Notes: generated by a model from the sequence alone, not told the origin. Positions 23,941-35,000 are shown, counted from the stretch's first letter. The stretch is DNA of 35,000 bases from Nephromyces sp. MM_2019 (GCA_015657535.1 JADHZB010000482.1:1-35000); one strand, 5' to 3'. A program made the numbers and translations.

Positions 23941-26684
23941 AGTGTGAATTGAAGTACGCACATCAAACTGTGTGCCTAAGTTGGTCTCCCTTGTTTGGAG
24001 TTAGTGAATTGCTTGTGTGTTGGTTTATATGATTGTCTTATTCAAGAAACTTCGATATATATATATCGATGGATAATGATTTCTTTCAACCTATTTTACA
24101 CACACTGAAATGGTTTGTTTGCTGGTATTTAACCTTATATAATATATAGTCAAATCATAAAGAAATGTTAAGTTTGACCTACACACACTTTTAACATAAA
24201 TTAGCATTCACACCCAATCCATATAGTGACATATCTAGCACAAGTGCACCCCAATGACACACATGGTTGTTATCACATAACCTACTTTAATCATCACACA
24301 CAGAATGTCTAACTCACACACACTGTACTCATACACTACACAGTCACCATATGCTAACACATTATGATCATACCATATGCATGCAACACACATAGAGGCT
24401 TTGAACATGCTTTTGAAGATGTACACTAGAAACACACTCTAAACACTCTATGTGAAATGCTTCATTCACACTCTAGCTACACACACTCGATCTATTCACA
24501 CTTTATTCTCTCTCGATACTCACTCTACATATACCATCCATGAAAACTACACACAAACTACATAAGCACACTATAGACACACTATAAACGCTCCACACAC
24601 GTAAAATGCATGTACTGTGCAACAATCACTATAGACACTACCAAATAAAATGGACACCATTCGAACTAACTGAGCACCTATCATACAAACTTTACAGAAA
24701 GGTACTAAACACACATTACAAACACCTAATACACAAATAATGACACATAAGTAATACACAACTAGCACTTCAGAAGCGCTAGAAACATATGCTGGGTATA
24801 ACACTTTAAACTACTCAAAAATACACACACTGCACGCGCACGCAGTATACATAAATTACCACACACAGCATACATGCACAATCAATTATATATACTCGCT
24901 ATATGAGTACTCACTATATGTACATATTCCAAACTATCCACATAACCCATGATAACTAAAAAGAAACCACAGCATTACATGCTTCAACACCCACTTTCCA
25001 GGCCTATACATCAGTGTACAACCATCAATACACACTGTAATTGAACTATTCGTTCACCCACCCCAAACAGATACATTCTTGAGTAAATATAAATATTGAA
25101 TAGAAATATGTTAAGGTTTATTGGGAAAATATGAGCTTAAAATAAAAACAAAAGACATTTTTAGAAAAAATTTCATAAATATATCTAAACTTTAAGTAGA
25201 TAAATTTGAAAAATTTCAGATTTTTGATTTGCCATTCAGTTTGTAAGTCAAAATTTCGAATAAAACAATTCATTTTTATTTTGTATTTTTTATCTTAGCA
25301 TTTTTTATACAAGTAATTAGAATTTGGTATTAATATTTTATTGTATTATATATTTATTTGTTTTCAAATTTGATTGAAATATATCAATTCATCCAATTAA
25401 TGTAAAAATTACCCAAGATTGTTAAAAATAATCGAGATTAATTGAAATATTTCTTGGGTATCAAAGCGCGCTGTAATGTTTAATTAAACAGACGCACACC
25501 TAACAGAAAAATATACATACATTAAGGTTTAAAATTAAAGCCACATGCTATTTAATTCATAAATACTCCTATACATATGTACAACTTATTATTATACATA
25601 TAAGAATCAATTATATATGATATGTATTTGAATTATTTAAATGATTTATATGTTTAGCAAATATATATACTTAACACATAGCTGTATTTGAGCTGAAAAT
25701 TACCCAAACACAGGCAATATAACCAACAAGACAACAAGCATGCTTATGTACTCGCACATAAACATTTACATATACATATATATACATAAATATACAGACT
25801 CATAAGCTCACATGCATGTGAGTATTTATATTTACGTACAATTTAATAAACATTAAAAGCAAATCTCTTGTATGTCCGACCTCATTGCCTACCTGTACTC
25901 GAAAACCAATCACGCTGCAAAGTAATAATTAGTCCCTAGTAAGCACAAAAACTCATATTACTCAGCCTACTTACTCGTGTGCTTATTATAATAATTTATA
26001 TCTATAAGCTTTCATTTTCACCCAACCATACTAGCAAAACACATTATGCCAATCACATATCTACATATCTATATGTAAATTGTAATCCAAAACACACTAC
26101 ATTCACACCTCCGCCCACCTATGAATTTAAACTTTATGGCAGCATATGTCCGAAATATACAATCACACGTATTATACATATATATATATTTAAAGCACAC
26201 TTAACAAACACTTATATATGTCACAAACACATGAAAATATTCCCCTTAAACAAAAATAAGCAAAGAAGCGCTTATGTTTAAAATTTGGAATGTATTCTAA
26301 AAGAGAGGCGTGACCATAAGTCCTTTTACCACAATATTATTATTTCAATTGTTTTAAAAAACAACATAAATATATATCTAACGACACAATTTCGAATCAA
26401 AATAGACAGATCTAACAATTTAATTTAACAGTTTTTTCCCTCAAAATTTAGTATCCACGTTACCAGCGTAAGTGTGGAAATTCAATTTCATCGAAAATTT
26501 ATTTTCACAAGTGTACACATTTACACAACTTTTGACTGCTTGAAAGCACTTGCTAAACAAATCCTTTGACTTTGAATTTTTTTAATTACAACAAAAATAA
26601 TTCAACATCTCCTTTAAGTCCCATAATTCTCTCTATCTCTTTTAAAGAAGATCATACCTCCATCTTCTGCTGCGACAATTAACC
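23941..26684. other. Long non-coding region
   Basis: About 2.7 kb without a supportable gene. 23941-24180 is mixed and includes an 18-bp perfect palindrome at 24052-24069. 24180-25070 is rich in CACA and ACTACACAC words. 25081-25480 is an extremely AT-rich block lacking CA tracts. 25500-26280 has mixed TA and CA. 26290-26684 is AT-rich and ends in a pyrimidine-rich CTCTCTATCTCTTTT stretch about 40 bp before the GGH start, which should hold the GGH promoter. Open frames here (24235-24435, 24571-24804, 25979-26281) have repeat-derived composition. Confidence 0.55.
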
Positions 26685-28400
26685 ATGAAGAACATCCGAC
26701 TCCTTCTTCTTGGATGCCTGTTAGCACTTGTCTCCTTTGGCTATATAAAATCGAATGAAGTCAATGATCCCGAGGCTGATCAAGCTGACTTTGTCCCTGC
26801 ATTTCAACCTATTATTGGAAGTAAGTTTAATAAGAACCGGAAAAAAATTACCGGGAAGAATTATTTATAAAAGAAGACAATGGGAGTTGGGGAGGGAAAT
26901 AAGGGTCTAAACTTTAAAAATCTGTATATAAATTAAAGATTATTATCAAATTCTAAATTTAATTCTTCAGTCAGTAGATAGTCATTACTTTTACTCATTC
27001 AAATCATTTTAAACTGATAAATTTGTATATATTTTATTCTGTCAGTCATTTCCCAACCAGTGAGGGGGACCAACACATCTTCTGTTCAGAACTCTTATGT
27101 CAATTTCATTGAAACCGGTGGTGGCCGCGTTGCACCCATCCCGTTGGATATGCCTGATGAACAATTATTTGAGATAGCAAAGTCGATTAATGGTGTACTT
27201 TTCCCAGGTGGAGGAACAATTTTAGAGAAGGATTCCAGGTACTACAGCATGCACGAATTCTTTATGGATTATTCCATACAACAAGCACACATGGGAAACC
27301 ACTTTCCCGTATGGGGTACATGCCTCGGTTTCCAAGCTATTGCACAATATGGAGCAAAGAATTACACTCTTATCCCCAATTCTAATTTCCGAAACTTTAA
27401 TGTCTTATTACCACTGGAATGGAACTCTGACCAAGATATGCTTAGAAGCTCGAATATGCTCAATCTCTGCAAGTCAACTTTATTTGACTCTTATCGCCAA
27501 CAATTTACAAACAACATTGAGAACAGTTCTCAAAACGACACTTCAACACCTACCAAGGGCACAAAGCATAGTGAATTCAAGAAAATGTTAAAACGTGAAC
27601 TCACTGAGTCTAACACATTATCAAATGATTACAATTTCTCATGGGATTCACTGATGTGTAGCCACAGATTATTCAAGGCAACACAATGGCTACCACTTGC
27701 AGCATACAACCATAAAAATGGGGTAACTGCAAAAGACTGGGACATCAATGTAAAATTGGGAGAAATGTTTGAACCCTTAGCTTATAGCACTAGTTCTGAT
27801 GGTGAAAGATTTGTGACTATAATTGAAGCAAAGGATTATCCCATTTATGGTGTTCAATTTCACCCAGAGAAAAATCTATTTGCATTTGCTCCCAGTATAA
27901 ATGCACCCCATGGATTCTTTTCAGCTGAACTTACACAATACTTTGCTAATTTCTTAATTAGTGAGGCTAGAAAAAATAATCAAAGATTTCCTGATCCTGT
28001 AACTGAATTTAATAATCTAATCTTTCAATATCAAATTACAAACAAGCTCATGTCTGATAGGATCTATGATTTCTTACCCATGTACGTTTTCCCTATGGAC
28101 CCTAGCATGCTCTATGTAACGGTTGACACCCAAAAAATGTTTGATAAGACTCAATATAAGGAGCTTGCTGAAGAACCAACGGCACATTCAATGGATGCAT
28201 ACGAACAAATGACAGTAGATGATACAACAGAAACATTCTCAGAAACTGATATGGCTAGTGAACAAACTTATGAATCAACAGAAACATTCTCAGAAACTGA
28301 TATGGCTAGTGAACAAACTTATGAATCAACAGAAACTAAGGGAGAGGATACAAATGCGTACACTTTTGATGAAAATTCAATTGCTGTGTTATCTTCTTAG
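26685..28400 (+). CDS. GGH: Gamma-glutamyl hydrolase (folylpoly-gamma-glutamate hydrolase), secreted/vacuolar
   Basis: Class I glutamine-amidotransferase-like peptidase that trims gamma-linked glutamates from folates, normally in a lysosome/vacuole or outside the cell. Two exons: 26685-26820 (donor GTAAGT) and 27046-28400; 496 residues. Residues 1-19 (MKNIRLLLLGCLLALVSFG) form a classic signal peptide. The family start P-I-I-G-I spans the splice site. NSYVNFIETGGGRVAPIPLD and SINGVLFPGGG follow. The nucleophile Cys138 lies in FPVWGTCLGF, and His318 and Glu320 in YGVQFHPEKN, so the catalytic triad is complete. It is longer than the animal enzyme (about 318) because of an insertion of about 60 residues between the nucleophile and the histidine motif (around residues 190-240) and an acidic C-terminal tail with two 17-residue repeats. 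Confidence 0.95.
28225..28337 (+). repeat. 51-nt in-frame tandem repeat in the GGH tail
   Basis: Two identical 51-nt copies (28225-28275, 28276-28326) and the start of a third, coding a 17-residue Ser/Thr/Glu-rich unit with ETFSETDMASEQTYE. The identity at DNA level implies a recent duplication. The unit is acidic and probably disordered. Confidence 0.93.
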
Positions 28401-30719
28401 AGACCCACAGTAGATTTATAATTTATTAATATTACCATAGTTACACACGATATCCATCTGTGTATAAAATTCTTCATCAATTTTACTTGAATTTTTTTCA
28501 AGTTTTGTCTCTTGGATATCTCTTAAATAGGTCTATCCACAATTAACACTTGCCTCCCAACCAAAAATATCTTTACACAAAACTGGTTTTACTTATAGTC
28601 ATCTTGCGAGATCTAAGTTCATAGATAACCTATTATAGTATATAAATAACGTATATTAGCTGTCTGTTTTTTTGGTGTTGAACTAACTAATCATCCTTAT
28701 ACCTAATGAGGTTCATAATAATTTTTTTGCATAGTGCAATGTATAATTTTAAAACAGACTCCATATTATATATTAATACACTAGAAATTATATTACATAC
28801 CTTTTTTTTTTATTTCACTTTGATATAGTGTACAAAATAGTAATACAATTCTTGGTTGAATTTTATAAATAACAAATATTGATGATTTGTATTTACACAC
28901 TATATACTCATAACTTAACACAAATTTTTTCATTCCCATTTGAATCTTAATAACTAATTTACTCACTTTCACACACATAGTTATAAAACATAACTATTAA
29001 CACATACACCCGAAGAAACGATACACAATCAACAAAATTATTTATGATCCACTCCACCACACAGTACTAAACAATATCTCCACTTTATTTTTTTTACCAC
29101 TTTTTTTGTAATTAATATTCTTATATGGATAACAAATCAATTTAAAAAAGAGATGCTTAGTTATAATACATATTCACACTTTATCATATATGAAAGAATA
29201 TATATATATATATATATATATATTTATTAACATATGATTTGTGGCACACATATATAAAATGATGAAAACAACACTCTACACACTTTTATATCCTGGAGGA
29301 TCTACTACAGACACACAAAAATATTTGTATATTTCTATAATATAGAAACATTGATTAAGATTTGGTATATATATCCGTCATATACACATGATGCAATTTT
29401 TTATTATATTTATATATGATTATTTATTAAACAATTAATCTGTTTATTTCTGACAAGCGGTCTTGAGGTATAATATAATAATTATTTTGCATTAATTAAA
29501 ATTTTATTGAAATTTTTGACAATATTTCGAGCGGCGATTACTTTGTATATTAAATTTATTGTGTGAGTGTACTTGTTATATAGATACATCAGTGTGTTTG
29601 TCTTATATATATATGAACATATATATATATATATATATATTTGTGTATGTTTGATATATATATATATTTGTGTATGTTTGATATATATATATATATACGC
29701 ATGTTTCATATATTCGAGATGCGTGTAATATGTATAGGTGTACAAGTTTTATATATATATATATATATATATGAGTATGTGCACTATAAATATATTATAG
29801 GCACTTATATGTATGTATAATATATAAGCTCATTTGCTTAGGGTATGGATTAATATATTAAGAATTCATAATATATCATTGATTGAAAAGGTCGATTAGG
29901 AGTTATATACAAAGTAAAAATTGAAATATGTATGAATAATGCATCTAAAACTAGAACATTTTGAATAACATTGAAATGTTTATATATAAGATATGTGTAA
30001 ACAACAATGCACACAAAATTTATATTAATAATATTATTAATACAAATTATCAAGTTTATCTTATTTCATTCATTAGATATATTTAAACGTATATTAATTT
30101 GAGATGTAAACAATTTGGAGAACATTAAATTATAAACATTTTGAATATTTAAATATATATATATAGTGTGTATCAAATATCAATTATAGAGTATAGTTTG
30201 ATTCCTTAAATTGTTATTATAATCTTGATTGGTAATAAGTATTATATATAAAATAATAAAGAAATTCTTTTTGTAAATATAACCACACATTTTTAAATAT
30301 GTTTTTGTGTGTGTATAAAACAAGGAGTCTTGTTTATATAGGTACATATATATATTAGTTGTGTATATATAAACATATATAAACTATAAACAGGATTGGA
30401 GAATATAATTTTGTTTTGTATTTTAAATCACATAAAAGTGTATAATAAATATTATACATTCTTAATCACTCTAAATCTTAAATTTCTAGTTACCTCCTCA
30501 TAATTTTGTTTTTTCAAAAAATTTCACCCAATTTGTACGATTTTATCATCTTCTATGAATCTAGACTAAATTTTTAAATAATATTTTTATTTCCCTTTTT
30601 CTTTCTTTGTTGTGTTTCAACTTTTATTGAATTTCATTCAATAGTTTAATATAGTCTCAATTTTGTCTCAAAAAATATTTACACACTAAAAAGCAAACAT
30701 TTATACACACTTTCACTAA
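28401..30719. other. Non-coding, very AT-rich region with TA microsatellites
   Basis: About 2.3 kb between GGH and the next gene. It contains TA runs at 29200-29222, 29621-29641 and 29749-29771. At about 29635-29700 there are two copies of a roughly 27-bp unit (TTTGTGTATGTTTGATATAT..). The minus frames 29482-29745 and 29850-30053 are Tyr/Ile/His microsatellite translations. 30480-30700 is T-rich with TTTCTTTCTTTG, presumably 5' of the next gene. Confidence 0.6.
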
Positions 30720-33700
30720 ATGGATAATTCAATTGATCAAACAGCATATAACAATCTAAAACAATTTATAATTTCAAGGGAAACTCATAAACCAACTCAA
30801 ATTCAATATAAATCTGATAAGGATAATTCTGACTATTCTTACACAAATCCACATATTCTTAAATTAAGTAATAGATGTGCAACTAGATACCCAGCTTATG
30901 ATTTTAATTATAAGATCAATCATAATCATCCCAATATGTTACTTGAAAATAAACAACATATAGGATATCACGATATATTAGCTACAAACAATAAATCATC
31001 TACACACACACCTGGTGATATGAGTAACACTTCAAAGATTAGACAAGATCTATATAAACCTTCAGAATTTGTAAAACAATACAAGTATAACACGGAGATA
31101 CATGCAGAATGTGTGAAACCACCTAAGTATAATTTACACACACCTTCAGAATGTGCAAAACCATACAAATATAATATACACACACCTTCAGAATGTGCAA
31201 AACCATATAAATATAATAATATACACACACTTTCAGAATGTGTACAAAAATATACAGATAGACCCTTTGATGGGTATAATTTGTATAAAAATGGAAACAA
31301 TTATAAACAAGCAAACAAACCATTAATGTGTCTTTCATCAATGGGTGTATTAGAGGGTGAATTTGGTAAAGAATTTGATAAAATTTCATCAAACTATTAT
31401 CAAAAATGTTGTGGAAAATCAACTTCAAAAATTCGTCAAAAAAATTGTATGAATGAGGATGAACATATAAATTCATATAAGAAAAATTTGAATGATTTTA
31501 CACATAATGTGAATTATACACAACCTACAGATTTACAAATAAATTCTAATCTTAGTACGCATTCTACACTTAATAGTTATCGACATCACACACATCAACT
31601 AAATCAGCCTAATTTTACAAATCACACACAACACACACATAGAACAAGTTATACACATCATCCAAATTACACATCAAATCATACACAAAACCATACGCAA
31701 AACCATACACACCATTTAGATGATAAACATAATAGAAAAATAAATTCGAATGATTTATATAAACCAAGTTATACACACTCAAATCTTAAAAAATCATACT
31801 CAAAAATGCCAAATTTTCCAAATATTACACATTCTACAAATACTCAGAATAATATCTATTCAAATCAACCGAGTTACAAATTTTCAAATGAACTTAAGAG
31901 TCTTAAAACAATAAATAAATTAGATATTCACACACACACACCCACACCACACACAATAGAAAATAAATTAATTAAAGAATCTACAAAATATCCAAATTTA
32001 TCAAAGATTATGAGGAAACACTCAGAAAATAATAATTCTTCAAGTTTATCTTCAAATAGCCCTATTGAACAAAACAATGTAAAAATTTGTGTGTAAAATG
32101 TGTTTGCGTGTGATATATATATAAATATATATATGTATATATATATATATCGCACATACTTTATAATTTCTTGAAATATAAATGTAACTATGTTGTGTCG
32201 GGATTATCTAATTTTATATCTATATATTATTTTATTTATAATTTTATCATTATTATAATACATTTCAATATATATTAAGTTCACACACACATATACACAC
32301 ATATATATATGTATACACACAGGCTTATTCATACATACACACACATATAAGCATACACACATACATATATATCACCCAACAATATGTATATGTTTGTTAG
32401 GGGTATATAACAAATTCAAATTCATCGAGTGAATTATCTATACGACAATTGACACCAAAAAATATAGCTACACATAATAATTCAAAGTGTGTAGATTACA
32501 CACACACTAATAACGATATATATGGTGAGGTACACACGTCAAATCAAACACATACAAATAATAATTCAAAAATTTCAATATTGAAATTAACATGGGTTAT
32601 TGATAATTTAATAAAAAAAAATATAAGTTGCACATTTAATTTGTTAAAATTAAATGTGTGGCAGTTGAAATACACTCAAATAGTTCCACACACAAAAATA
32701 ACGTCTAAAATTCAACAAAATTTGGTTAAAAATACACACAAAAAACAACAAATTGCAATGAAATTAACAATTTTAAAATCTGTGTTATTAAAAATTAAAA
32801 AACGGCAAATTACACAAAGTTGGAAAGATTGGCAATATTTTATTAGGACCTGTAATGTAAGGAGATATTATGTGTGTGTGTATAGCGGGAGGGAATTGTG
32901 TATGTGAGTGTATAGTGAGAGGGAATTATGTATATGTGTGTATAGTGAGAGGGAATTATGTAAGCGTATGTGTATGTATGTGTGTGTATATATATAGTAA
33001 GAGGGGTGTGTATATATGTGTATAATGAGAGGAATGTGCGTGTATATGTGTGGTGATAGAGTGTGTAGCTGTGGGGGTATATGAAATTTTGGGTGTGTAA
33101 GGTTGTATGTGTTGGAGAGTGTAAAAAATGTCTAATTATATAAAATAATCAAATGGTGTTTATGATATACAAATACACCAAAGATGATCATTCATATATT
33201 CTAAATTAGATTACAGCACCGAATATTACACACACATTTATTTATACCAACATAAAACTGTGCTCACCCACACCCACATATACACCCACACCCGCATATA
33301 AACCCACACACACATCCACACCCACACACACACCTACATCCACACACCCACCCACACACATCTACCCACCCACACATACACATACACACATACACACATA
33401 CACATACACACATACACATACACATACATTAGATGAAGAGTAAGATTGAAGTTTTAAATGGGGCAGTCCATTTCTTTTTAAAGTGGTCAAAAGAGTTTAG
33501 TATTTGTACAGGCTCATTTCTAGCAGAACGTACTTTACACACACTTAATAAGCGTCATTGTCATTCTGCATTATTTGATTTAAGACATAATACATTAAAG
33601 CTGAATTACACACACACACACACATTGAATTATAATTCAAAAAAATCGAAAAAAAATACAAAATTACACACTTTAAATCATTTAGAACATTGTAAAAGGG

Positions 33701-33753
33701 AAAATGAACATGTGGGTATACACCCCATCCAAAGAGTTCAAGTTATTCACTAA
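30720..33753 (+). CDS. Unrecognised Asn/Thr/His/Lys-rich protein, probably 3 exons
   Basis: I do not recognise the family. The proposed exons are 30720-32090 (donor GTGTAA), 32401-32856 (donor GTAAGG) and 33433-33753, all joined in phase 0: 2148 nt, 715 residues. Unspliced, the first frame would stop at 32094-32096. Exon 1 is low-complexity: a 14-residue repeat array (SECAKPYKYNIHTP type, residues about 130-177) and a Thr/His/Asn/Gln segment (residues about 260-340) that reads the genomic CA repeat in frame as Thr-His. The later exons look more structured, with Lys/Leu-rich helices and regularly spaced Trp: KLTWVIDNLIKK, LKLNVWQLKYTQ, QSWKDWQYFIRTCN, HFFLKWSKEF. This loosely resembles Sfi1-type centrin-binding repeats, but the match is weak. 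Exon 3 begins with ATG and could instead be a separate gene. Confidence 0.6.
31107..31250 (+). repeat. 42-nt repeats coding a 14-residue unit
   Basis: The word GAATGTG recurs at 31107, 31149, 31191 and 31236, giving spacings of 42, 42 and 45 nt (one extra AAT codon in the third copy). The coded unit is close to SECAKPYKYNIHTP. It lies in exon 1 of the unrecognised 715-residue protein. Confidence 0.92.
32100..32158. repeat. Imperfect inverted repeat just inside an intron
   Basis: GCGTGTGATATATATATA is followed by TATATATATATCGCACATAC with only a G/C-position difference in the outer arm, so a TA-rich hairpin capped by GTGTG/CGCAC outer pairs is possible. It begins about 10 nt after the proposed donor at 32091. 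Confidence 0.6.
32881..32970. repeat. 30-bp minisatellite in an intron, three copies
   Basis: TATAGYGRGAGGGAATTRTG recurs at 32881, 32911 and 32941 with exact 30-bp period; a decayed copy follows near 32993 (TATATAGTAAGAGGGG). It occupies the purine/TG-rich 5' half of the intron 32857-33432. The 3' half (33240-33430) is the opposite, CA/CCCACA-rich. Confidence 0.92.
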
Positions 33754-34197
33754 TATATATATATATATGTTTTTGTGTGTGTGTGTGTATGTGTATGTAT
33801 GTGTATATGTTTGTATGTGTGTGTATAAAAAGTAATTAGAGATGCATATGTAATATATATATATATATATATATTTATGTGCACAGTAGTATAGAATGAT
33901 CAATTGGTAAAGATATCCAACTTAATAATCCAAAACCAAAAAATTGAAAATTTTTATCACTCTATATATATATATATATATATATGTGTATATATAATGA
34001 AGGTGTATACATGTGTGTGAATATATAATGAAGGTGTGTACATGTGTTTGTATATATAATGAAACTGTGTACATGTATAATCAATGTATACATGCACAAA
34101 TAAAAAAAAATAAAATGTGTCTGTATAAATAATAAATCAATCAATGTGTAGATAGAAATAATTGAATAGTAATTATACATAAACATACCTAAATTAT
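33754..34197. other. Convergent intergenic region with microsatellites
   Basis: It lies between the 3' ends of the 715-residue protein gene (+) and the tRNA 2'-phosphotransferase gene (-). TA and TG runs dominate, plus a three-copy 31-bp tandem repeat at 33991-34083 (TATATAATGAAGGTGT.. at 33991, 34022 and 34053). Minus frames 33682-33903 and 33962-34186 are repeat translations. Confidence 0.7.
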
Positions 34198-34908
34198 TTA
34201 CACATTTTCAAGAGGGGGGTGATTAAATTGAATTTTTTCAAAGAATTTTTTTTCCAAGTAACCTTCTGAATTACCTTCACACAATAAAACAAAGTTGTGT
34301 GTAAAATAAAATCGATGACCACACTCAATTGCATATTGCAAATTAATATATATACACACATCTGTGTGTACTCTATGAGGGTATAAGAATTCATTATCAT
34401 TATTTAACCATTCCCATTCTGTGAGTGTGTTAAGGTGTATATGTTTACGTTGACATCTATGTAATCCTTGTGTGTGTATAATCTTATCCCAAGCAGAATG
34501 TGTAGTTGAATGGATAATGTGTAAAGATTTTAATTGACCTTTTTTACTTAATATTTCTCTAATTTGGTTGATGTGTGTAATGTGTGTAGCTAATTCTATA
34601 CTTGATATATTTACATCTATACTATGCCCTTGACAAGCCCTTATATATAAATCATCCATATCATATTTTACACACATGTTTAACTCCTTCATATTACCCT
34701 CATTATCTACACACACTAACTCCATCCTCCTCTTATTATCTTCCCTTACAATCTCATATAATTTCTCAACACTCAATTCATTAAATTCGTCCAATTTCTT
34801 AATATCTACACATTTTATATAACCCCCCAATGAAATATTTATATTTCTGTGTGTAGCTGTATGTCTCAATAATTTTACCAATCGACGACTTAACTTATTA
34901 TTTGACAT
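34198..34908 (-). CDS. tRNA 2'-phosphotransferase (Tpt1/KptA family)
   Basis: It transfers the 2'-phosphate at the ligated tRNA splice junction to NAD+, giving ADP-ribose 1'',2''-cyclic phosphate; the last step of fungal-type tRNA splicing. 236 residues, one exon, the usual size. Motifs: LSRRLVKLLRH with the family Arg15-His16 pair, GGYIKCVDI (28-36), VREDNKRRMEL (54-64, family V..ND+.RF), IRACQGHS (89-96, family IRANQGHS), LHIIHSTT (129-136), and GLHRCQRKHIHL (148-159) with the RNA/NAD-binding Arg-x-His-x-His segment. An 18-residue loop rich in Asn/Glu precedes the IRACQGHS motif. The usual Asn is Cys92 here. The ATG at 34908 has an ATG-proximal TTAATGAAAA context and a CA-rich (plus strand TG-rich) upstream. 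The gene is complete. Confidence 0.92.
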   Translation of the reverse strand: MSNNKLSRRLVKLLRHTATHRNINISLGGYIKCVDIKKLDEFNELSVEKLYEIVREDNKRRMELVCVDNEGNMKELNMCVKYDMDDLYIRACQGHSIDVNISSIELATHITHINQIREILSKKGQLKSLHIIHSTTHSAWDKIIHTQGLHRCQRKHIHLNTLTEWEWLNNDNEFLYPHRVHTDVCIYINLQYAIECGHRFYFTHNFVLLCEGNSEGYLEKKFFEKIQFNHPPLENV

Positions 34909-35000
34909 TTTTCATTAAAGGGTGTGTGTGTGTGTAGAAAGAGAGAGAGGTCTATATATGTGTGTATAGAGAGTAAGAAAAAGGGTGTGTAAACATATGT
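34909..35000. other. Upstream region of the Tpt1 gene
   Basis: Plus strand GTGTGTGTGTGTGTAGAAAGAGAGAGAG followed by more TG/GA-rich sequence to the window end. It is presumably promoter/5' UTR for the minus-strand gene; no specific element recognised. Confidence 0.5.

Noticed and set aside
24235..24804. Two Cys/Val/Tyr-rich minus-strand frames (24235-24435 and 24571-24804).
   Set aside because: They are translations of CACA/ACTACA-rich DNA, with no motif and no splice support.
25979..26281. A 100-residue plus-strand frame.
   Set aside because: Ile/Tyr/His/Thr composition typical of TA and CA repeats; no conserved pattern.
31123..31476. Minus-strand frames antisense to the 715-residue protein (30968-31300 and 31123-31476).
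   Set aside because: Their repeats are the reverse of the 42-nt coding array on the plus strand; they are shadows.
1..35000. tRNA, rRNA, CRISPR arrays, transposase genes and telomeric repeats.
   Set aside because: No cloverleaf with a GGTTCGAATCC-type arm, no rRNA-like segment, no spaced direct repeats, no transposase motif and no TTTAGGG array could be seen by eye; a covariance-model scan was not possible here.

Overview
The window is nuclear DNA of an AT-rich, very intron-rich unicellular eukaryote. Introns have GT..AG borders and the standard stop codons are used; non-coding DNA is saturated with CA/TG and TA microsatellites. The look is alveolate, perhaps apicomplexan (Thr/His/Asn-rich low-complexity proteins, tiny exons, a leader-bearing peptidyl-tRNA hydrolase). 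That placement is an inference. Two genes are axonemal (DRC7 and a CFAP119/C1a-32 relative), so the organism should have a flagellated or ciliated stage. This argues against aflagellate groups such as Theileria and Babesia despite the similar base composition. No bacterial-type operons, rRNA, tRNA, CRISPR arrays or transposons were seen.

Layout. 1-6335 (+): 3' part of a coiled-coil protein gene, 19-20 exons visible, ending in a long exon coding APTQHxQ heptapeptide repeats. 7424-15951 (+): a 26-exon gene rebuilt by hand that encodes DRC7 of the nexin-dynein regulatory complex. 16301-18916 (+): six-exon LST8, a 326-residue WD40 protein of TOR complexes. 19779-20594 (-): single-exon CLAMP/C1a-32 (CFAP119-like) protein. 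21439-22200 (-): peptidyl-tRNA hydrolase with a hydrophobic leader. 22467-23349 (-): five-exon TMEM234-family membrane protein, also rebuilt by hand. About 23544-23938 (-): possible unrecognised exons. 23941-26684: non-coding. 26685-28400 (+): secreted or vacuolar gamma-glutamyl hydrolase with a repeat-bearing acidic tail. 28401-30719: non-coding, very AT-rich. 30720-33753 (+): probable three-exon gene for an unrecognised 715-residue Asn/Thr/His-rich protein. 34198-34908 (-): tRNA 2'-phosphotransferase (Tpt1/KptA).

The genes do not form one pathway. The themes are axoneme structure (DRC7, CFAP119-like, perhaps the coiled-coil protein), growth signalling (LST8), tRNA biology (Pth, Tpt1) and folate polyglutamate breakdown (GGH). 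Much of the coding sequence lies in exons of 28-150 nt; splice phases were tracked across every junction and both large reconstructions keep a whole number of codons.
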